The notes below the pieces were generated by a model. The model had not been told where the DNA came from, made no database searches, and saw only the letters and a program-made list of their open reading frames with translations. A program made the translations under genes and the position numbers. Below, one piece after another: positions 9,213-18,129 of a DNA stretch of 64,000 bases; positions within the stretch are counted from its first letter, which is position 1; every line of letters starts with the position of its first letter. This stretch comes from Evansella sp. AB-P1 (GTDB lineage: Bacteria; Bacillota; Bacilli; Bacillales; Salisediminibacteriaceae), in the NCBI RefSeq assembly GCF_029688925.1, contig NZ_JARUKY010000008.1, forward strand, positions 158,997 through 222,996, read 5' to 3'.

Positions 9213-10274
9213 TTATCTTTGTTTCTCATATTTCAAATATTGGTTTAATGTTTGCTGAATCATATTCTGTAACGAAAACTTTTTGTTCACTAACTGCTGT
9301 GCTCCTAAGATCAACTGGCTTTTCAACGAATCATTCATTTCGATTGTAATAATTTTATTACAAAACTCCTCTACTGAATGGTTTTCTATAAGGCAACCTG
9401 TTTGATTATTTATAACAGCCTCTTTGATTCCACCTTTGTTAATAGAGATCATTGGGGTTCCAACAGCCATTGCTTCTATAACTACCATCGGAAAAACTTC
9501 TCTGTGAGATGTCAAAAGTAAAACATCCATATTATTTACAAACTCTTCTGGTTGATGAATTTGACCCAGCATTGTTATTTTATCGTTAAGTTCTAAAGCA
9601 TGAATCCTCTTCATTATTTTGTCCAGTTCAGGTCCATCACCACCAATGAAAAATTTATAATTTTCGTAGTTTCTCAGCTTATGAGCAATCTGAATAAAAA
9701 ACTCATGATTTTTCTCCTCTGAAAGCCTAGCTAAAATACCGATGTGGAAGAAATTATTTTTCTTTTTCTTTTTATATAAAAATTGCTGTAAATCAACTCC
9801 ATTATAAATTGTTGTTATTTTATTTTTGTTAACTCCCAATTCGATTAAATTATCTTTTTCATAATTACTTACTGTGATGACGGAGTCTACAAAGTGATTC
9901 AATAATAATTGAAAAACAACAGGTGTCCACTTTTCTAAGAAAGTAACATTGTGTTTCGTATAAATAACGTTGCTCTTTTTCCACTTAAAAAAATTTAATA
10001 TAGAGGTATATAACACCATCCTCAAACTATTCGCATGAAAAATAGTAATATTATTCCGTTTAATAAATCTCTTTAACTTTAAAAGATTAAATAGATGATT
10101 TCGCTTCGATAATAAGAGAAAGTTTTTTTTATTTTTTATTTTCTCAAATAGTTCTCCTTCACTAGCTGCGGAAAATAGCTGCAAGCTAGGATGGTTTAAT
10201 TCATTTTCAAGCTTACAAAAATATATTTCGGCTCCACCTGTCGTTAATTTATCTGTCAGCATTAACACATTCAT
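9213..10274 (-). CDS. Glycosyltransferase family 4
   Basis: A 353-residue GT-B enzyme. The N-terminal domain starts MNVLMLTDKLTTGGAE with the glycine/alanine/glutamate acceptor loop typical of GT4. The linker is YNGVDLQQF (about 157-165). The C-terminal donor domain follows with IGILARLSEEKNHEFF and the E-x7-E region PMVVIEAMAVGTPMISI. It lies between the polymerase-like gene and the GINT1-type gene, so it probably adds one sugar of the repeat unit at the cytoplasmic face of the membrane. Sugar specificity is not readable. Confidence 0.9.
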   Translation of the reverse strand: MNVLMLTDKLTTGGAEIYFCKLENELNHPSLQLFSAASEGELFEKIKNKKNFLLLSKRNHLFNLLKLKRFIKRNNITIFHANSLRMVLYTSILNFFKWKKSNVIYTKHNVTFLEKWTPVVFQLLLNHFVDSVITVSNYEKDNLIELGVNKNKITTIYNGVDLQQFLYKKKKKNNFFHIGILARLSEEKNHEFFIQIAHKLRNYENYKFFIGGDGPELDKIMKRIHALELNDKITMLGQIHQPEEFVNNMDVLLLTSHREVFPMVVIEAMAVGTPMISINKGGIKEAVINNQTGCLIENHSVEEFCNKIITIEMNDSLKSQLILGAQQLVNKKFSLQNMIQQTLNQYLKYEKQR

Positions 10275-10316
10275 TTACCATTCACCTCCATAAGAAAATA
10301 CTTTAAAAAGAACTGT

Positions 10317-11603
10317 TCATCCTAATCTTTTCATTTCTTTATTTCCGTAATTAAACTCTCTCATAGAAATGACTCGTTTATTCTTTTCAGAACTCCCCTT
10401 CTTATCATTAACCTCTTTTATGTAAATAGACAAAATAGCTAAATACATAAAAAACATGTCATTTATAATAACGGATAATGAAAGAAGTTGAAGTACATAA
10501 CCTATATAAGTAAAGAAAAGATATGGTTTCTTTCGATGAACATTATTCTGGATCAATTGTATGAATACAAACAAGATAAATAACATGTAAAAGAAGAAGC
10601 CTAATACCCCTGATTCTGATAAAATATCAAAAAATGTATTGTGTACACTTAAGTTATCACCGTAATAAAAATCATTATAATCAGAAAAATTAAAAGCCCC
10701 GATTCCTACGAGAATATTTGTTGAAAAGAAATCAATAGCTCTTCCCCATAACTCAAAGCGACCACTACCACCATCATTAGAAAAATCGCCAAATCTAGAA
10801 TCTAACATTTCAATGACATTCAACTGTGAAAACAAAAGGCTAATATAAATGGCTACTAAAGATAGAGATACAGAAATCATCAACATCTTCAGTTGTTTTC
10901 CAATGTTACTCATAATAAAGTAAAGAAAGAATAGGATCCCAATCACTAGTAATCCTCCTCTGGAAAAGGTGAGAATACTTGTAATGATACAAAGGAATAG
11001 CCCAAGCTTATTTAACGATGACTTCGAATTACATAAATAATACGCAAAGAAGATTGTATTATAAAAAACATAGAAGTTTGGATCCTCCACTAGTCCAATG
11101 AGCCTCGGATAACTTCGATCAACCATGACACCAAATGCAATCACTCTCTCCCCAAGATCAAATTGAAAATTCAAAGCCTGTAACCCAATTAAATAAAGTA
11201 CTATGCTTAAGCCATTAAAGAGGATTCCAGCGTAAGAAATACCCTTTTCAATAATTGATTGTGTCGAATAGCTTAATATTGATTTAATAATAAAGTAACA
11301 GGAAAGATAGATGATAATCCCAATTAGTATTCTAAGACTGGAGGTGGAATATAAAGCAAATGCACCTGAAAAGCTATACATTAAATAAAAAACAAGCATT
11401 AATATTTCAAAGAATTGGAGTCTTACAAACCGAAAAGCTGCAAGATGAATAAAAATGAATAATAGCAAAAAAATCATATAAGGCTTAAATGAAAAGCCAA
11501 TATAAATACTATATTTTCCTATCGTAATAAGAAATAAGAGGATGAACACTGTAAAAGCATGGTTTTTCGATTGTGATATTCTACCATTTTCCATTTTAGA
11601 CAC
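10317..11603 (-). CDS. O-antigen ligase/polymerase-like membrane protein (Wzy candidate)
   Basis: A 428-residue integral membrane protein with about ten to twelve hydrophobic helices. The segment LIGLVEDPNFYVFYNTIFF followed by a large outer loop (SGRFELWGRAIDFF, GIGAFNFSDYN and SVHNTFFDILSESG) is the Wzy_C/O-antigen ligase pattern, with the conserved HNTF-type histidine. It should join lipid-linked repeat units outside the membrane. Its start overlaps the flippase stop by eight bases, so the two are translationally linked, and flippase plus polymerase together define a Wzx/Wzy-type pathway. Confidence 0.85.
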   Translation of the reverse strand: MSKMENGRISQSKNHAFTVFILLFLITIGKYSIYIGFSFKPYMIFLLLFIFIHLAAFRFVRLQFFEILMLVFYLMYSFSGAFALYSTSSLRILIGIIIYLSCYFIIKSILSYSTQSIIEKGISYAGILFNGLSIVLYLIGLQALNFQFDLGERVIAFGVMVDRSYPRLIGLVEDPNFYVFYNTIFFAYYLCNSKSSLNKLGLFLCIITSILTFSRGGLLVIGILFFLYFIMSNIGKQLKMLMISVSLSLVAIYISLLFSQLNVIEMLDSRFGDFSNDGGSGRFELWGRAIDFFSTNILVGIGAFNFSDYNDFYYGDNLSVHNTFFDILSESGVLGFFFYMLFILFVFIQLIQNNVHRKKPYLFFTYIGYVLQLLSLSVIINDMFFMYLAILSIYIKEVNDKKGSSEKNKRVISMREFNYGNKEMKRLG

Positions 11604-13053
11604 CCTCTGTATCCTTTCCTTTTACTCTTTTAAACCGTATTTTTTTTACTACATCCCGTCTTATTTTCTCCTTCAACTCACTATCAATAAAAAGTAGCAT
11701 GGATAAAAAGATTAAATTAATCGCCATTGCTAAAAGGGGGATTTCACGGAAAAAGTATTCACTCACACCTAAACTTATGGCAAAAAATAGTAGGTACGGA
11801 ATAATAGCCTTTATGGCTATGACACCTCTATTAGGAATGCATAATAAGAAACCTAATAAGGTAATTCCTTCTATTGCGATACCAGCAAAAGCAGCTCCTA
11901 TTACTCCATATGATTGACTTAGTACAAAGTAAAGAATCACTCCACTTATCACCGCAATTAACTGGCAGACCATTCGATATGTCTGCATTCCTCTAGATGT
12001 AAGTCCATCTGCTAATGCAATATTGATGGCTTGAAAGGTCAACAATAGAGAAAGTATCTTTAATGGAGTAGCCGCCATTGTCCATTCAGCTCCGAATAGG
12101 AACTGAATAACAAATTCTGAAAGATGGAAGAAGGGAATTGTCATCCCCATTCCAATTAGTGACATGATCTTTATTTGCGTTATATTTAATTTTAAATGTT
12201 CATTAGGCATTCCTCCGTTAAAATACCGAAATAATACTGGATAATATGCACCTGCTACAACAAAAGGTATTTGCTGCAACGCTTGAGGAATACGATAAGC
12301 GATAGCAAACAATCCTACATCCTTTAAGCTTATAGTCCTTTCAAGTACCAGTGGTCCAAGATGAGGAAGAATAACAAATAATAACCCTCCAATTGTAAAA
12401 GATCCTAAATTTTGTAGAATCCCCTTATGAAACTTACTTTTTAAAGGAATTTTTATTTTTTTAGAAACTAAAACTAAACCGAAAATTCCAGCTAGCATAT
12501 AGGACATTCCATATAGAAGGCTAATAATGTAAGGATGTAGAGAGAACAACATTCCTAATGAAATTGTTGTCACTAATGTTAAAGCAGATACCATACGGAT
12601 ATAACCGAAATACTCCATTTTCTCAATGAGCTGAAAATACGTAGTTCCAATACTTTGTAAAGCAACACCAGTAACCATTGGAAAAATTAAGAGATAGGCT
12701 GTTTGTATGAGCTCTTGATTATTTACATAAACAAACTCAATATAAATAAATCCAAATACAAAAGTAATGATAAGTAATAAAAACCTCATTTTTATATAAG
12801 AAGACATTAAAATCGAAGTGCTTACATTTTTCTTTGATCCTTCCCGAAGAACAATGTCACTTAAGCCAGCGTCCGTAAAATAGCCCATAATCATTGAAAT
12901 TGCTAAGGCGACACTGAAAAGTCCATAATTGTGAGATTGTAAGTAATAAGCTAATATAATTAAGGCAGCAGCATTTAATGCACTGGATAATGCTGTGCTG
13001 TAAAATAAGTGAATAATATTATTTATGATAGAGTTTCCATTCGTTTTCTTCAT
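11596..13053 (-). CDS. Polysaccharide flippase (Wzx/MATE-like)
   Basis: A 485-residue membrane protein with about fourteen hydrophobic helices, the usual size of oligosaccharide flippases of the MOP superfamily. The N-terminus has STALSSALNAAALIILAYYLQ and HNYGLFSVALAISM, and the FTDAGLSDIVLREGS segment is typical of Wzx proteins. It should move lipid-linked repeat units from the inner to the outer face of the membrane. It follows the CpsD-like gene by 22 bases and overlaps the polymerase gene. Confidence 0.88.
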   Translation of the reverse strand: MKKTNGNSIINNIIHLFYSTALSSALNAAALIILAYYLQSHNYGLFSVALAISMIMGYFTDAGLSDIVLREGSKKNVSTSILMSSYIKMRFLLLIITFVFGFIYIEFVYVNNQELIQTAYLLIFPMVTGVALQSIGTTYFQLIEKMEYFGYIRMVSALTLVTTISLGMLFSLHPYIISLLYGMSYMLAGIFGLVLVSKKIKIPLKSKFHKGILQNLGSFTIGGLLFVILPHLGPLVLERTISLKDVGLFAIAYRIPQALQQIPFVVAGAYYPVLFRYFNGGMPNEHLKLNITQIKIMSLIGMGMTIPFFHLSEFVIQFLFGAEWTMAATPLKILSLLLTFQAINIALADGLTSRGMQTYRMVCQLIAVISGVILYFVLSQSYGVIGAAFAGIAIEGITLLGFLLCIPNRGVIAIKAIIPYLLFFAISLGVSEYFFREIPLLAMAINLIFLSMLLFIDSELKEKIRRDVVKKIRFKRVKGKDTEGV

Positions 13054-13075
13054 CCTTAGCCACCTTAAAGGAAAA

Positions 13076-13720
13076 TCAACCCGTTAAATAGATCACACCA
13101 AGTATTTTTTGATTCGCCCGTTCCAAGTAGTTTTTTGTTAATAAAGCTTCCTCTTTTTTCGTACTGTTTTCTCTCATCATTAACACAACACCATCACAAT
13201 ATTGAGATACAATTTGTGCATCAGCAACATCCAAAAAAGGTGGCGATTCGAATATCACAATATCATATCGCTGTCTCCATTCATTCATAATTGTAGACAC
13301 TCTATTAGACACCCAAGCATCTAACGGATTTGTGGGAATTGGACCAGTTGGTAAAAGGTGTAGTCCATGAATAAAGGTTTCTTGTATACAAGATTCTAAT
13401 TTTTCTTCCTTCATAATGACATGAGTTAAACCAGTTAAGTTATTAAAATGAAAACAATCATGTAGGGAGGGCTTTCTAAAGTTTGCATCTACTAAAAGAA
13501 CATTTTTCCCTTGCTCAGCAAAGGAAATTGCCATTTTAATAGAAACTAACGGCTTTTGTTCTTCATGATTAGGTGTTGTAATCATCATGAACGTCTTTTC
13601 CTTCTTCGTTACATTTTCTATGTTTGAACAAATCATTCTTATTTGCTCTGTACTAACTAAATCATCTCGTAATGATAATTTTCTAACCATTTTCGTTTTA
13701 CTTCTACTTTTACGCACCAA
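13076..13720 (-). CDS. CpsD/CapB-family BY-kinase homologue with degenerate nucleotide site
   Basis: Bacterial tyrosine kinases of this family pair with a YveK/Wzz adaptor to control polysaccharide length and export. The 214-residue protein has the family framework: an SxEQIRMICSNIE-like lead-in, LLVDANFRKPS (75-85) as Walker A', and DIVIFESPP (153-161) as Walker B. The P-loop is not intact: where the family has GEGKST, the sequence reads EEQKPL (53-58), keeping only K56. Walker A' has DAN for DAD, and Walker B has E158 for the usual D. There is no C-terminal tyrosine cluster. It is probably a pseudokinase. Its start overlaps the adaptor gene by eleven bases. Confidence 0.85.
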   Translation of the reverse strand: MVRKSRSKTKMVRKLSLRDDLVSTEQIRMICSNIENVTKKEKTFMMITTPNHEEQKPLVSIKMAISFAEQGKNVLLVDANFRKPSLHDCFHFNNLTGLTHVIMKEEKLESCIQETFIHGLHLLPTGPIPTNPLDAWVSNRVSTIMNEWRQRYDIVIFESPPFLDVADAQIVSQYCDGVVLMMRENSTKKEEALLTKNYLERANQKILGVIYLTG

Positions 13721-14453
13721 GTTCTCCTCCCTTCACCCTGTGTAAATAATTCTTTTTTATAGGTTTCCTTTTCTTTTTCTTCATAGGCTTAATTTTTTCA
13801 TCTAAATTTAAATATCCTAATACTGTTAAGCCAAAGATTTCCTCAACTTCTCTTGAATTTTTTACTGAATCATCAAAGTATTCCTTTAACATAGCTAAAC
13901 CAATTCCTAAGAACAAGCCAACCATGATACCTATAGCAATATTTACAGTAGTACTCCCTATCTGTTTCGTAGAAATGGATCCATTCTGATAGCTGAGTAC
14001 TTCAATATTGTCTACATATAACAATTCATTCATCTTTTCTACTGTCGTAAAAGCAATTGCCTGCGTGAGCTCCTTTGCTTGTTCTGGTGAGCTATCCCTA
14101 ACAACTACATTAATAATTTGTGAATTATCATTATTTCTTACCGTTATTTTTTCCTCTAAACTTCCCATATTAACGTTCAATTCATTACTTACTGTGCTTA
14201 GAACAATTGGACTTTTAATAAAATCAATAGTTGATGCTAGTAGTTTATTAATATCTTGATTCGTCCCTGCACGTTCCTCAATATTTCCTAAGCTCCCAAC
14301 AAGTAAATAATCAGTTGCTTCATACGAAGGCTTTATTACAAAAATGGAAATGAATAGTGTAAAAATGGAAACGATTAAAAAGGACCCAATAAGTGTTAGC
14401 TTTCTTCTTTTCATAATCTCAAAAAACTTTTTTAAATCAATATTCCCGTCCAT
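13710..14453 (-). CDS. Polysaccharide co-polymerase / BY-kinase adaptor (YveK/Wzz family)
   Basis: A membrane adaptor with a Wzz domain: cytoplasmic start DLKKFFEIMKRRKLT, first membrane helix (about residues 25-45 of the long form), an extracellular region of about 130 residues, a second helix (VNIAIGIMVGLFLGIGLAML) and a basic C-terminal tail (KPMKKKKRKPIKK). It would govern chain length and activate a partner kinase. The frame opens at 14471, but GGGGGA lies six bases before the ATG at 14453, which I prefer (MDGNIDL). The overlap with the following CpsD-like gene suggests the two proteins are made together. Confidence 0.88.
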   Translation of the reverse strand: MDGNIDLKKFFEIMKRRKLTLIGSFLIVSIFTLFISIFVIKPSYEATDYLLVGSLGNIEERAGTNQDINKLLASTIDFIKSPIVLSTVSNELNVNMGSLEEKITVRNNDNSQIINVVVRDSSPEQAKELTQAIAFTTVEKMNELLYVDNIEVLSYQNGSISTKQIGSTTVNIAIGIMVGLFLGIGLAMLKEYFDDSVKNSREVEEIFGLTVLGYLNLDEKIKPMKKKKRKPIKKNYLHRVKGGELGA

Positions 14454-14492
14454 CATCATTCCCCCATTCATATAGAAAGCTAATGAGTGTAA

Positions 14493-15431
14493 TTAAATCA
14501 TTTGCTTCCTATCATTTGTCATCTCATCTTTATAATAATGTAATGTTTCCTGCAACCCTTCCCGCAGTCTATACTTAGGCTGCCACCTTAATATATTTTT
14601 TGCTTTCTCATTCTTTAAATAACTGTGTCTTATATCTCCCTCTCTTTCCTGACCATAGAGAGTAGATATAGGTTCTTGCAAAATAGCTTTCATTTCTTCA
14701 ATAATTTTATTGATTGATACCTTCGTTTGAGTGCTTATATTAAAGGTTTCGTTATGGCCATACTCTAGTGCTCTTACATTTGCTTGTGCTACATCTTTAA
14801 CAAAGATGAAATCTCTTGTTTGATTCCCATCTCCAAAAACAGTTGGTGATTCACCATGTAAGAGCCTATTAATAAAGATGGCGATGACACCTGCTTCACC
14901 ATTCGTATCCTGTCTCATTCCGAAAACGTTCGAATATCGTAAAATTGTATATTGCATACCGTAAAGCTTTGAAAACAGTTTAATATAAGACTCGCCATTT
15001 AATTTTGATAAACCATAAAAAGAAACGGAATTATAAGGATGCATTTCATCTACCGGTAGGTAATTTGGATTCCCATAAATAGCTGCGGTTGAAGCATAAA
15101 TAATTTTTTTCGTTTTGTACTTTATGCACGCATCCAATATATTGATGGTTCCTAATATATTTTCTTCACTATCATACAGCGGATCTTTCATTGATTTTGA
15201 AACAGACACTTGAGCTGCTTGATGAATGACGAAATCAGGTTCTTCTAATTTAAATATTTCATCAACTGAATCCCTAATATCTGCTTCATAATATTTAACA
15301 CCAATAGGTATGTTTTTTTTATGTCCAGTAATAAAGTTATCTAAAACAACAACTTCATAATGATTTTTCAACAGTTCCTCTACAATATGTGAACCAATAA
15401 ACCCAGCACCACCAGTTATTAATACCTTCAT
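14493..15431 (-). CDS. NAD-dependent sugar epimerase/dehydratase (extended SDR, GalE-like)
   Basis: First gene of the EPS operon, 312 residues. The dinucleotide motif is GGAGFIGSH (7-15), and the catalytic pair is Y139 and K143 in YGLSK with an upstream ASTAAIYG block. The RYSNVFGMRQ and GDGNQTRDFI motifs are those of UDP-glucose 4-epimerase and UDP-glucuronate epimerase relatives. It most likely makes a UDP-hexose for the polymer; 4-epimerase activity is the best guess, but C-4 specificity is not proven by sequence. AAAGGAAATAAA precedes the ATG. Confidence 0.85.
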   Translation of the reverse strand: MKVLITGGAGFIGSHIVEELLKNHYEVVVLDNFITGHKKNIPIGVKYYEADIRDSVDEIFKLEEPDFVIHQAAQVSVSKSMKDPLYDSEENILGTINILDACIKYKTKKIIYASTAAIYGNPNYLPVDEMHPYNSVSFYGLSKLNGESYIKLFSKLYGMQYTILRYSNVFGMRQDTNGEAGVIAIFINRLLHGESPTVFGDGNQTRDFIFVKDVAQANVRALEYGHNETFNISTQTKVSINKIIEEMKAILQEPISTLYGQEREGDIRHSYLKNEKAKNILRWQPKYRLREGLQETLHYYKDEMTNDRKQMI

Positions 15432-15480
15432 TTTATTTCCTTCTTTCTAAAAAGAATTTTTGAAAACAACCTACAAACAG

Positions 15481-15496
15481 GTTCTTTATAAAGAAC
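15481..15496. promoter_or_regulatory. SinR-like operator upstream of the EPS operon
   Basis: The perfect 16-bp palindrome GTTCTTTATAAAGAAC lies 50 bases upstream of the first EPS gene. It consists of two facing copies of GTTCTTT, which fits the published SinR half-site GTTCTYT, the repressor site of the Bacillus subtilis eps promoter. A second near-match GTTCTAT lies at 15547-15553. SinR itself is not in the window, so regulation is inferred from site and context. Confidence 0.6.
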
Positions 15497-15709
15497 TTCA
15501 CGATTAAAAAAAAGATAAAAACAATATTCTTTATAACGTACAATTGTTCTATATACTGAATTTTAATATTTTTCTTTACAAATTGTAAATCACTATTTAG
15601 AAGTATTACATGTTATTTTTACCTATAATGCAAAAGATTACTCTCGTTTACTCTTTATATCGTATATTTATATATTTTATAACGAACACTATTATATCTA
15701 ATAGAAAAT

Positions 15710-15743
15710 CAAAAAAAAACCAACTATATAATAATAGATGGTC
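15710..15743 (-). terminator. Rho-independent terminator of the beta-helix gene
   Basis: On the minus strand ACCATCTAT and ATAGTTGGT pair in eight of nine positions (15734-15742 with 15719-15727) around a six-base loop, followed directly by nine T residues. It lies 68 bases after the stop of the gene at 15812-16807. It separates that gene from the EPS operon promoter region; the rest of the 15432-15709 gap is very AT-rich leader with no gene. Confidence 0.65.
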
Positions 15744-15811
15744 TTCCTTCCCTCTCCGGACATTCGTTATATAGGATGAGGAGTGTAAGTGTAATTAAAA
15801 TTAAATTCAAC

Positions 15812-16807
15812 TTAATTTCTTGCTTCTTCTACAGGGGATGTAAAATAATTATAATAACCTTCGTCACTTATGAATTCACTCAGTATATTGGATGTTAGAA
15901 AGTTTCCAGTAGATTGTCTGCTAAAAGTAATAATTGGTTCTTCATGAACTAATTCATGAACATCCCAAATCACTCCATCAAATTTATTATCAGATCCCAT
16001 AACGGAAAGAACACTTTCCGTATAACTAGTAAGCTGAACTTGTAAGCTTGTAAATTCATTTCCTGTCGTCTCATATGGAATGGTAATAGAGCCAATTAAT
16101 TCAATACAATTAACACAGTCATCTAGTGTAATATTGACAAATCGATTACCATTTACCCAAGTAAAATCCGCATCATTCTCTTGTTCCACAGCTTCTAAGT
16201 AAATTCCCCTATTAAATCCAACAATATTTAAGTCAGTAAAGTTTACAAAACTAATAAAATGGTTTGGACCATCTGCAAACAAAGCAAGTGCCGTACCTTG
16301 TCGCGTTCCGCTTGAATTCACAATGGTTACATTTCTTACATGAGTCCTTTCCCAGGACCAAAATTGGTGTTTTCCATCTAAATATATGACTTCTGAATCA
16401 AAGCTATTATTTGTAACTTCAATAATTCCATTAGTAATAGATGCATTTTTTTCTAACTCAATTGCTCTAAAGTTCCCTTCAATAAATAAACGAGTGTTTT
16501 GGTCAAACTCAAGCTCAACACCTTCTCTTACAATGATTCCCGATTTAATAACATAGTGCTTATTCCCAGTTAGTCTTACCTTACTAATGTTGGATTCATA
16601 GCTATGATCTATTGCAGCTTGAATCGCTTGTGAGTCATCCTCTAAATTATCTCCATCAGCGCCAAAATCATCAACATGAACGTAGTACTTACTACTTTCT
16701 ATTGTCTTGCTTACTGTCTTACCATTGTTCAATTGAATAATTAATACAGCTAGTAACAAAAAAGTGAAAAATAGTAACGAGTATATGATGATCCTCTTTT
16801 TTTTCAT
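15812..16807 (-). CDS. Membrane-anchored right-handed beta-helix (pectate-lyase-like) protein
   Basis: A 331-residue protein with an N-terminal basic stretch MKKKRIIIY and one hydrophobic helix (about 8-26) that acts as signal or anchor. It is followed by the start of a pectate-lyase-3/GH28-like fold, DDFGADGDNLEDDSQAIQAAID (G49, D51 and D57-D58 region). The rest is N/V/I-rich repeats of beta-helix type. No full catalytic set of a known lyase or hydrolase family is evident. It lies directly upstream of the EPS operon, with its own terminator, so trimming or binding of the exopolysaccharide is a fair inference, not a demonstrated function. Confidence 0.7.
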   Translation of the reverse strand: MKKKRIIIYSLLFFTFLLLAVLIIQLNNGKTVSKTIESSKYYVHVDDFGADGDNLEDDSQAIQAAIDHSYESNISKVRLTGNKHYVIKSGIIVREGVELEFDQNTRLFIEGNFRAIELEKNASITNGIIEVTNNSFDSEVIYLDGKHQFWSWERTHVRNVTIVNSSGTRQGTALALFADGPNHFISFVNFTDLNIVGFNRGIYLEAVEQENDADFTWVNGNRFVNITLDDCVNCIELIGSITIPYETTGNEFTSLQVQLTSYTESVLSVMGSDNKFDGVIWDVHELVHEEPIITFSRQSTGNFLTSNILSEFISDEGYYNYFTSPVEEARN

Positions 16808-16834
16808 ATAAACTCCTTTTATGGATTAGTATTA

Positions 16835-16871
16835 AAAATAGAAACGGTTCAGGAGTGAAGGGTGCCAGCGA
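16835..16871. repeat. Fragment of dispersed repeat (CGGTTCAGGAGTG module)
   Basis: The stretch AAAATAGAAACGGTTCAGG, continuing to GTGCCAGCGAC, matches the modules at 38587-38630 and 51422-51455, where the same GAAAATA-CGGTTCAG-AGT order is followed by GGCAACGACTCC. It lies alone, just upstream of the beta-helix gene, and is degenerate beyond base 16871. Confidence 0.5.
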
Positions 16872-16933
16872 CGAGCATTCACTTCACGGTTGTTTCATCT
16901 GACGAAAATTACACAAAAAATCACTAGAAGAGG

Positions 16934-16966
16934 AAGAAACAGGAACATGTGAAAGCTTTCTCCTGT
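16934..16966 (-). terminator. Possible terminator after the esterase gene
   Basis: On the minus strand ACAGGA and TCCTGT (16961-16966 and 16939-16944) can pair around a 16-base loop that holds GAAAGCTTTC, followed by TTCTTCC. It lies 49 bases after the stop at 17015. The stem is short, so this is tentative. Confidence 0.3.
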
Positions 16967-17014
16967 AACGATTAACCTCCCATTTGAAAGATATTTTCAT
17001 ATTGCAAAGAATCC

Positions 17015-17806
17015 TTATACAAAATTATTAAATTTCAACCAAGTTGTACACGGGTTTGTCCAGGTAGATACATGCTCTTCCCCATCAGCTAGTCCTAAGC
17101 CGTGGCGCCCCTTTGCAAAAACATGTAAATCAAATAATACCTTATTTTTATTAAGCTCTTGAGCAAACAACAAACTGTTTCCTACTGGGACTGATGCGTC
17201 ATCTGATGTATGCCACAAAAAGGTAGGTGGTGTTTCTACTGTTACCCTTTCATCATTACATACTTTTTTTAATAGTTCCTCGTCAGGGGTAGACCCAATT
17301 AAGTTATCCTTTGATCCACTATGTAAAAATGGTTCTCTCATTGTTATCACTGGATAGCACAGGATTAATAACTCAGGACGTGAAGATAGTTTATCAATTG
17401 GATCTTTAGAGTTTTTATCCCCTGTGTCAAAGGTAGTTCCTGCTGTAGCAACAACATGACCTCCAGCAGAAAAGCCTAAAGCTCCTAGTTTATTTGGATT
17501 TATACCATATTCATTTGATCGATAGCGTACCATGCGAATGGCTCGCTGTATATCTAATAATGCACAGGGATATTGATATGGAGCAACACGATAGCGCAGT
17601 ACAAAAGCTGAAATGCCAATGGAATTTAGCCATTTAGCCACTGGTTCTCCTTCATGGTGTGCCCGTCTTGCATATCCTCCACCAGGGCATATAATGATTG
17701 CAGAGTTATTTTTTCCCTCTACTAAATACGGAGTTATTGCTGGGCTATCTTCTGGTGTCGTACCTTTCGCTAATGGTGCGCCATCTGGCCATAAAAGTAT
17801 TTCCAC
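17015..17806 (-). CDS. Alpha/beta hydrolase, acetyl-xylan-esterase-like
   Basis: A 263-residue cytoplasmic carboxylesterase. From the GTG start it shows the oxyanion region CPGGGYARRAHHEGEP (40-55), nucleophile elbow GFSAGG with S113, an acid residue in TSDDASVP and the histidine in GRHGLG. This GGGY and HEGEP arrangement is typical of BD-FAE-like deacetylases acting on acetylated sugars. I prefer GTG at 17806, eight bases after AAAGGA; an ATG at 17815 has no room for a binding site. It lies alone, not in the EPS operon, so a link to O-acetylated polysaccharide is only suggestive. Confidence 0.82.
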   Translation of the reverse strand: MEILLWPDGAPLAKGTTPEDSPAITPYLVEGKNNSAIIICPGGGYARRAHHEGEPVAKWLNSIGISAFVLRYRVAPYQYPCALLDIQRAIRMVRYRSNEYGINPNKLGALGFSAGGHVVATAGTTFDTGDKNSKDPIDKLSSRPELLILCYPVITMREPFLHSGSKDNLIGSTPDEELLKKVCNDERVTVETPPTFLWHTSDDASVPVGNSLLFAQELNKNKVLFDLHVFAKGRHGLGLADGEEHVSTWTNPCTTWLKFNNFV

Positions 17807-17989
17807 ATGTAACATCCTTTCGTATTTTCAGAGTATTTTAACATTAGTATACTACATCTTTATACTAGAGACGTTTGTTTTTAAAATGCTGAAGAAGCTT
17901 GGTTGCGAGATGATTGCGCCACCTTTTCTACCGCAAATGTTGCGTTGCAGGAAGATAGAAGCGCAAACGAAAACAAAAAATGAAATAAC

Positions 17990-18024
17990 GAAAAGGCATG
18001 AAGAATTTGAATTCTTCATGCCTT
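17990..18024 (-). terminator. Terminator of the flotillin operon
   Basis: Perfect 15-bp arms AAGGCATGAAGAATT and AATTCTTCATGCCTT (17993-18007, 18010-18024) around two bases. On the minus strand a T-rich tract follows (TTTTCGTTATTTCATTTTTT). It lies about 105 bases after the flotillin stop. The rest of the 17807-18129 gap shows nothing else I can name. Confidence 0.7.
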
Positions 18025-18129
18025 AATACGTTCCTAATATTTAAACTCCGTAACATTTTTTAAATGATCAGTGAAGCCTCTCTTAGCAACGTACAAAAAT
18101 AATTCGTTACCCTATGAGATATACTTTTT

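Noticed and set aside
1200..16807. Zinc or insertion-sequence borders around the EPS operon suggesting a mobile island
   Set aside because: No transposase, integrase, tRNA or long direct repeat was found at either side; only the terminators and one degenerate repeat fragment.
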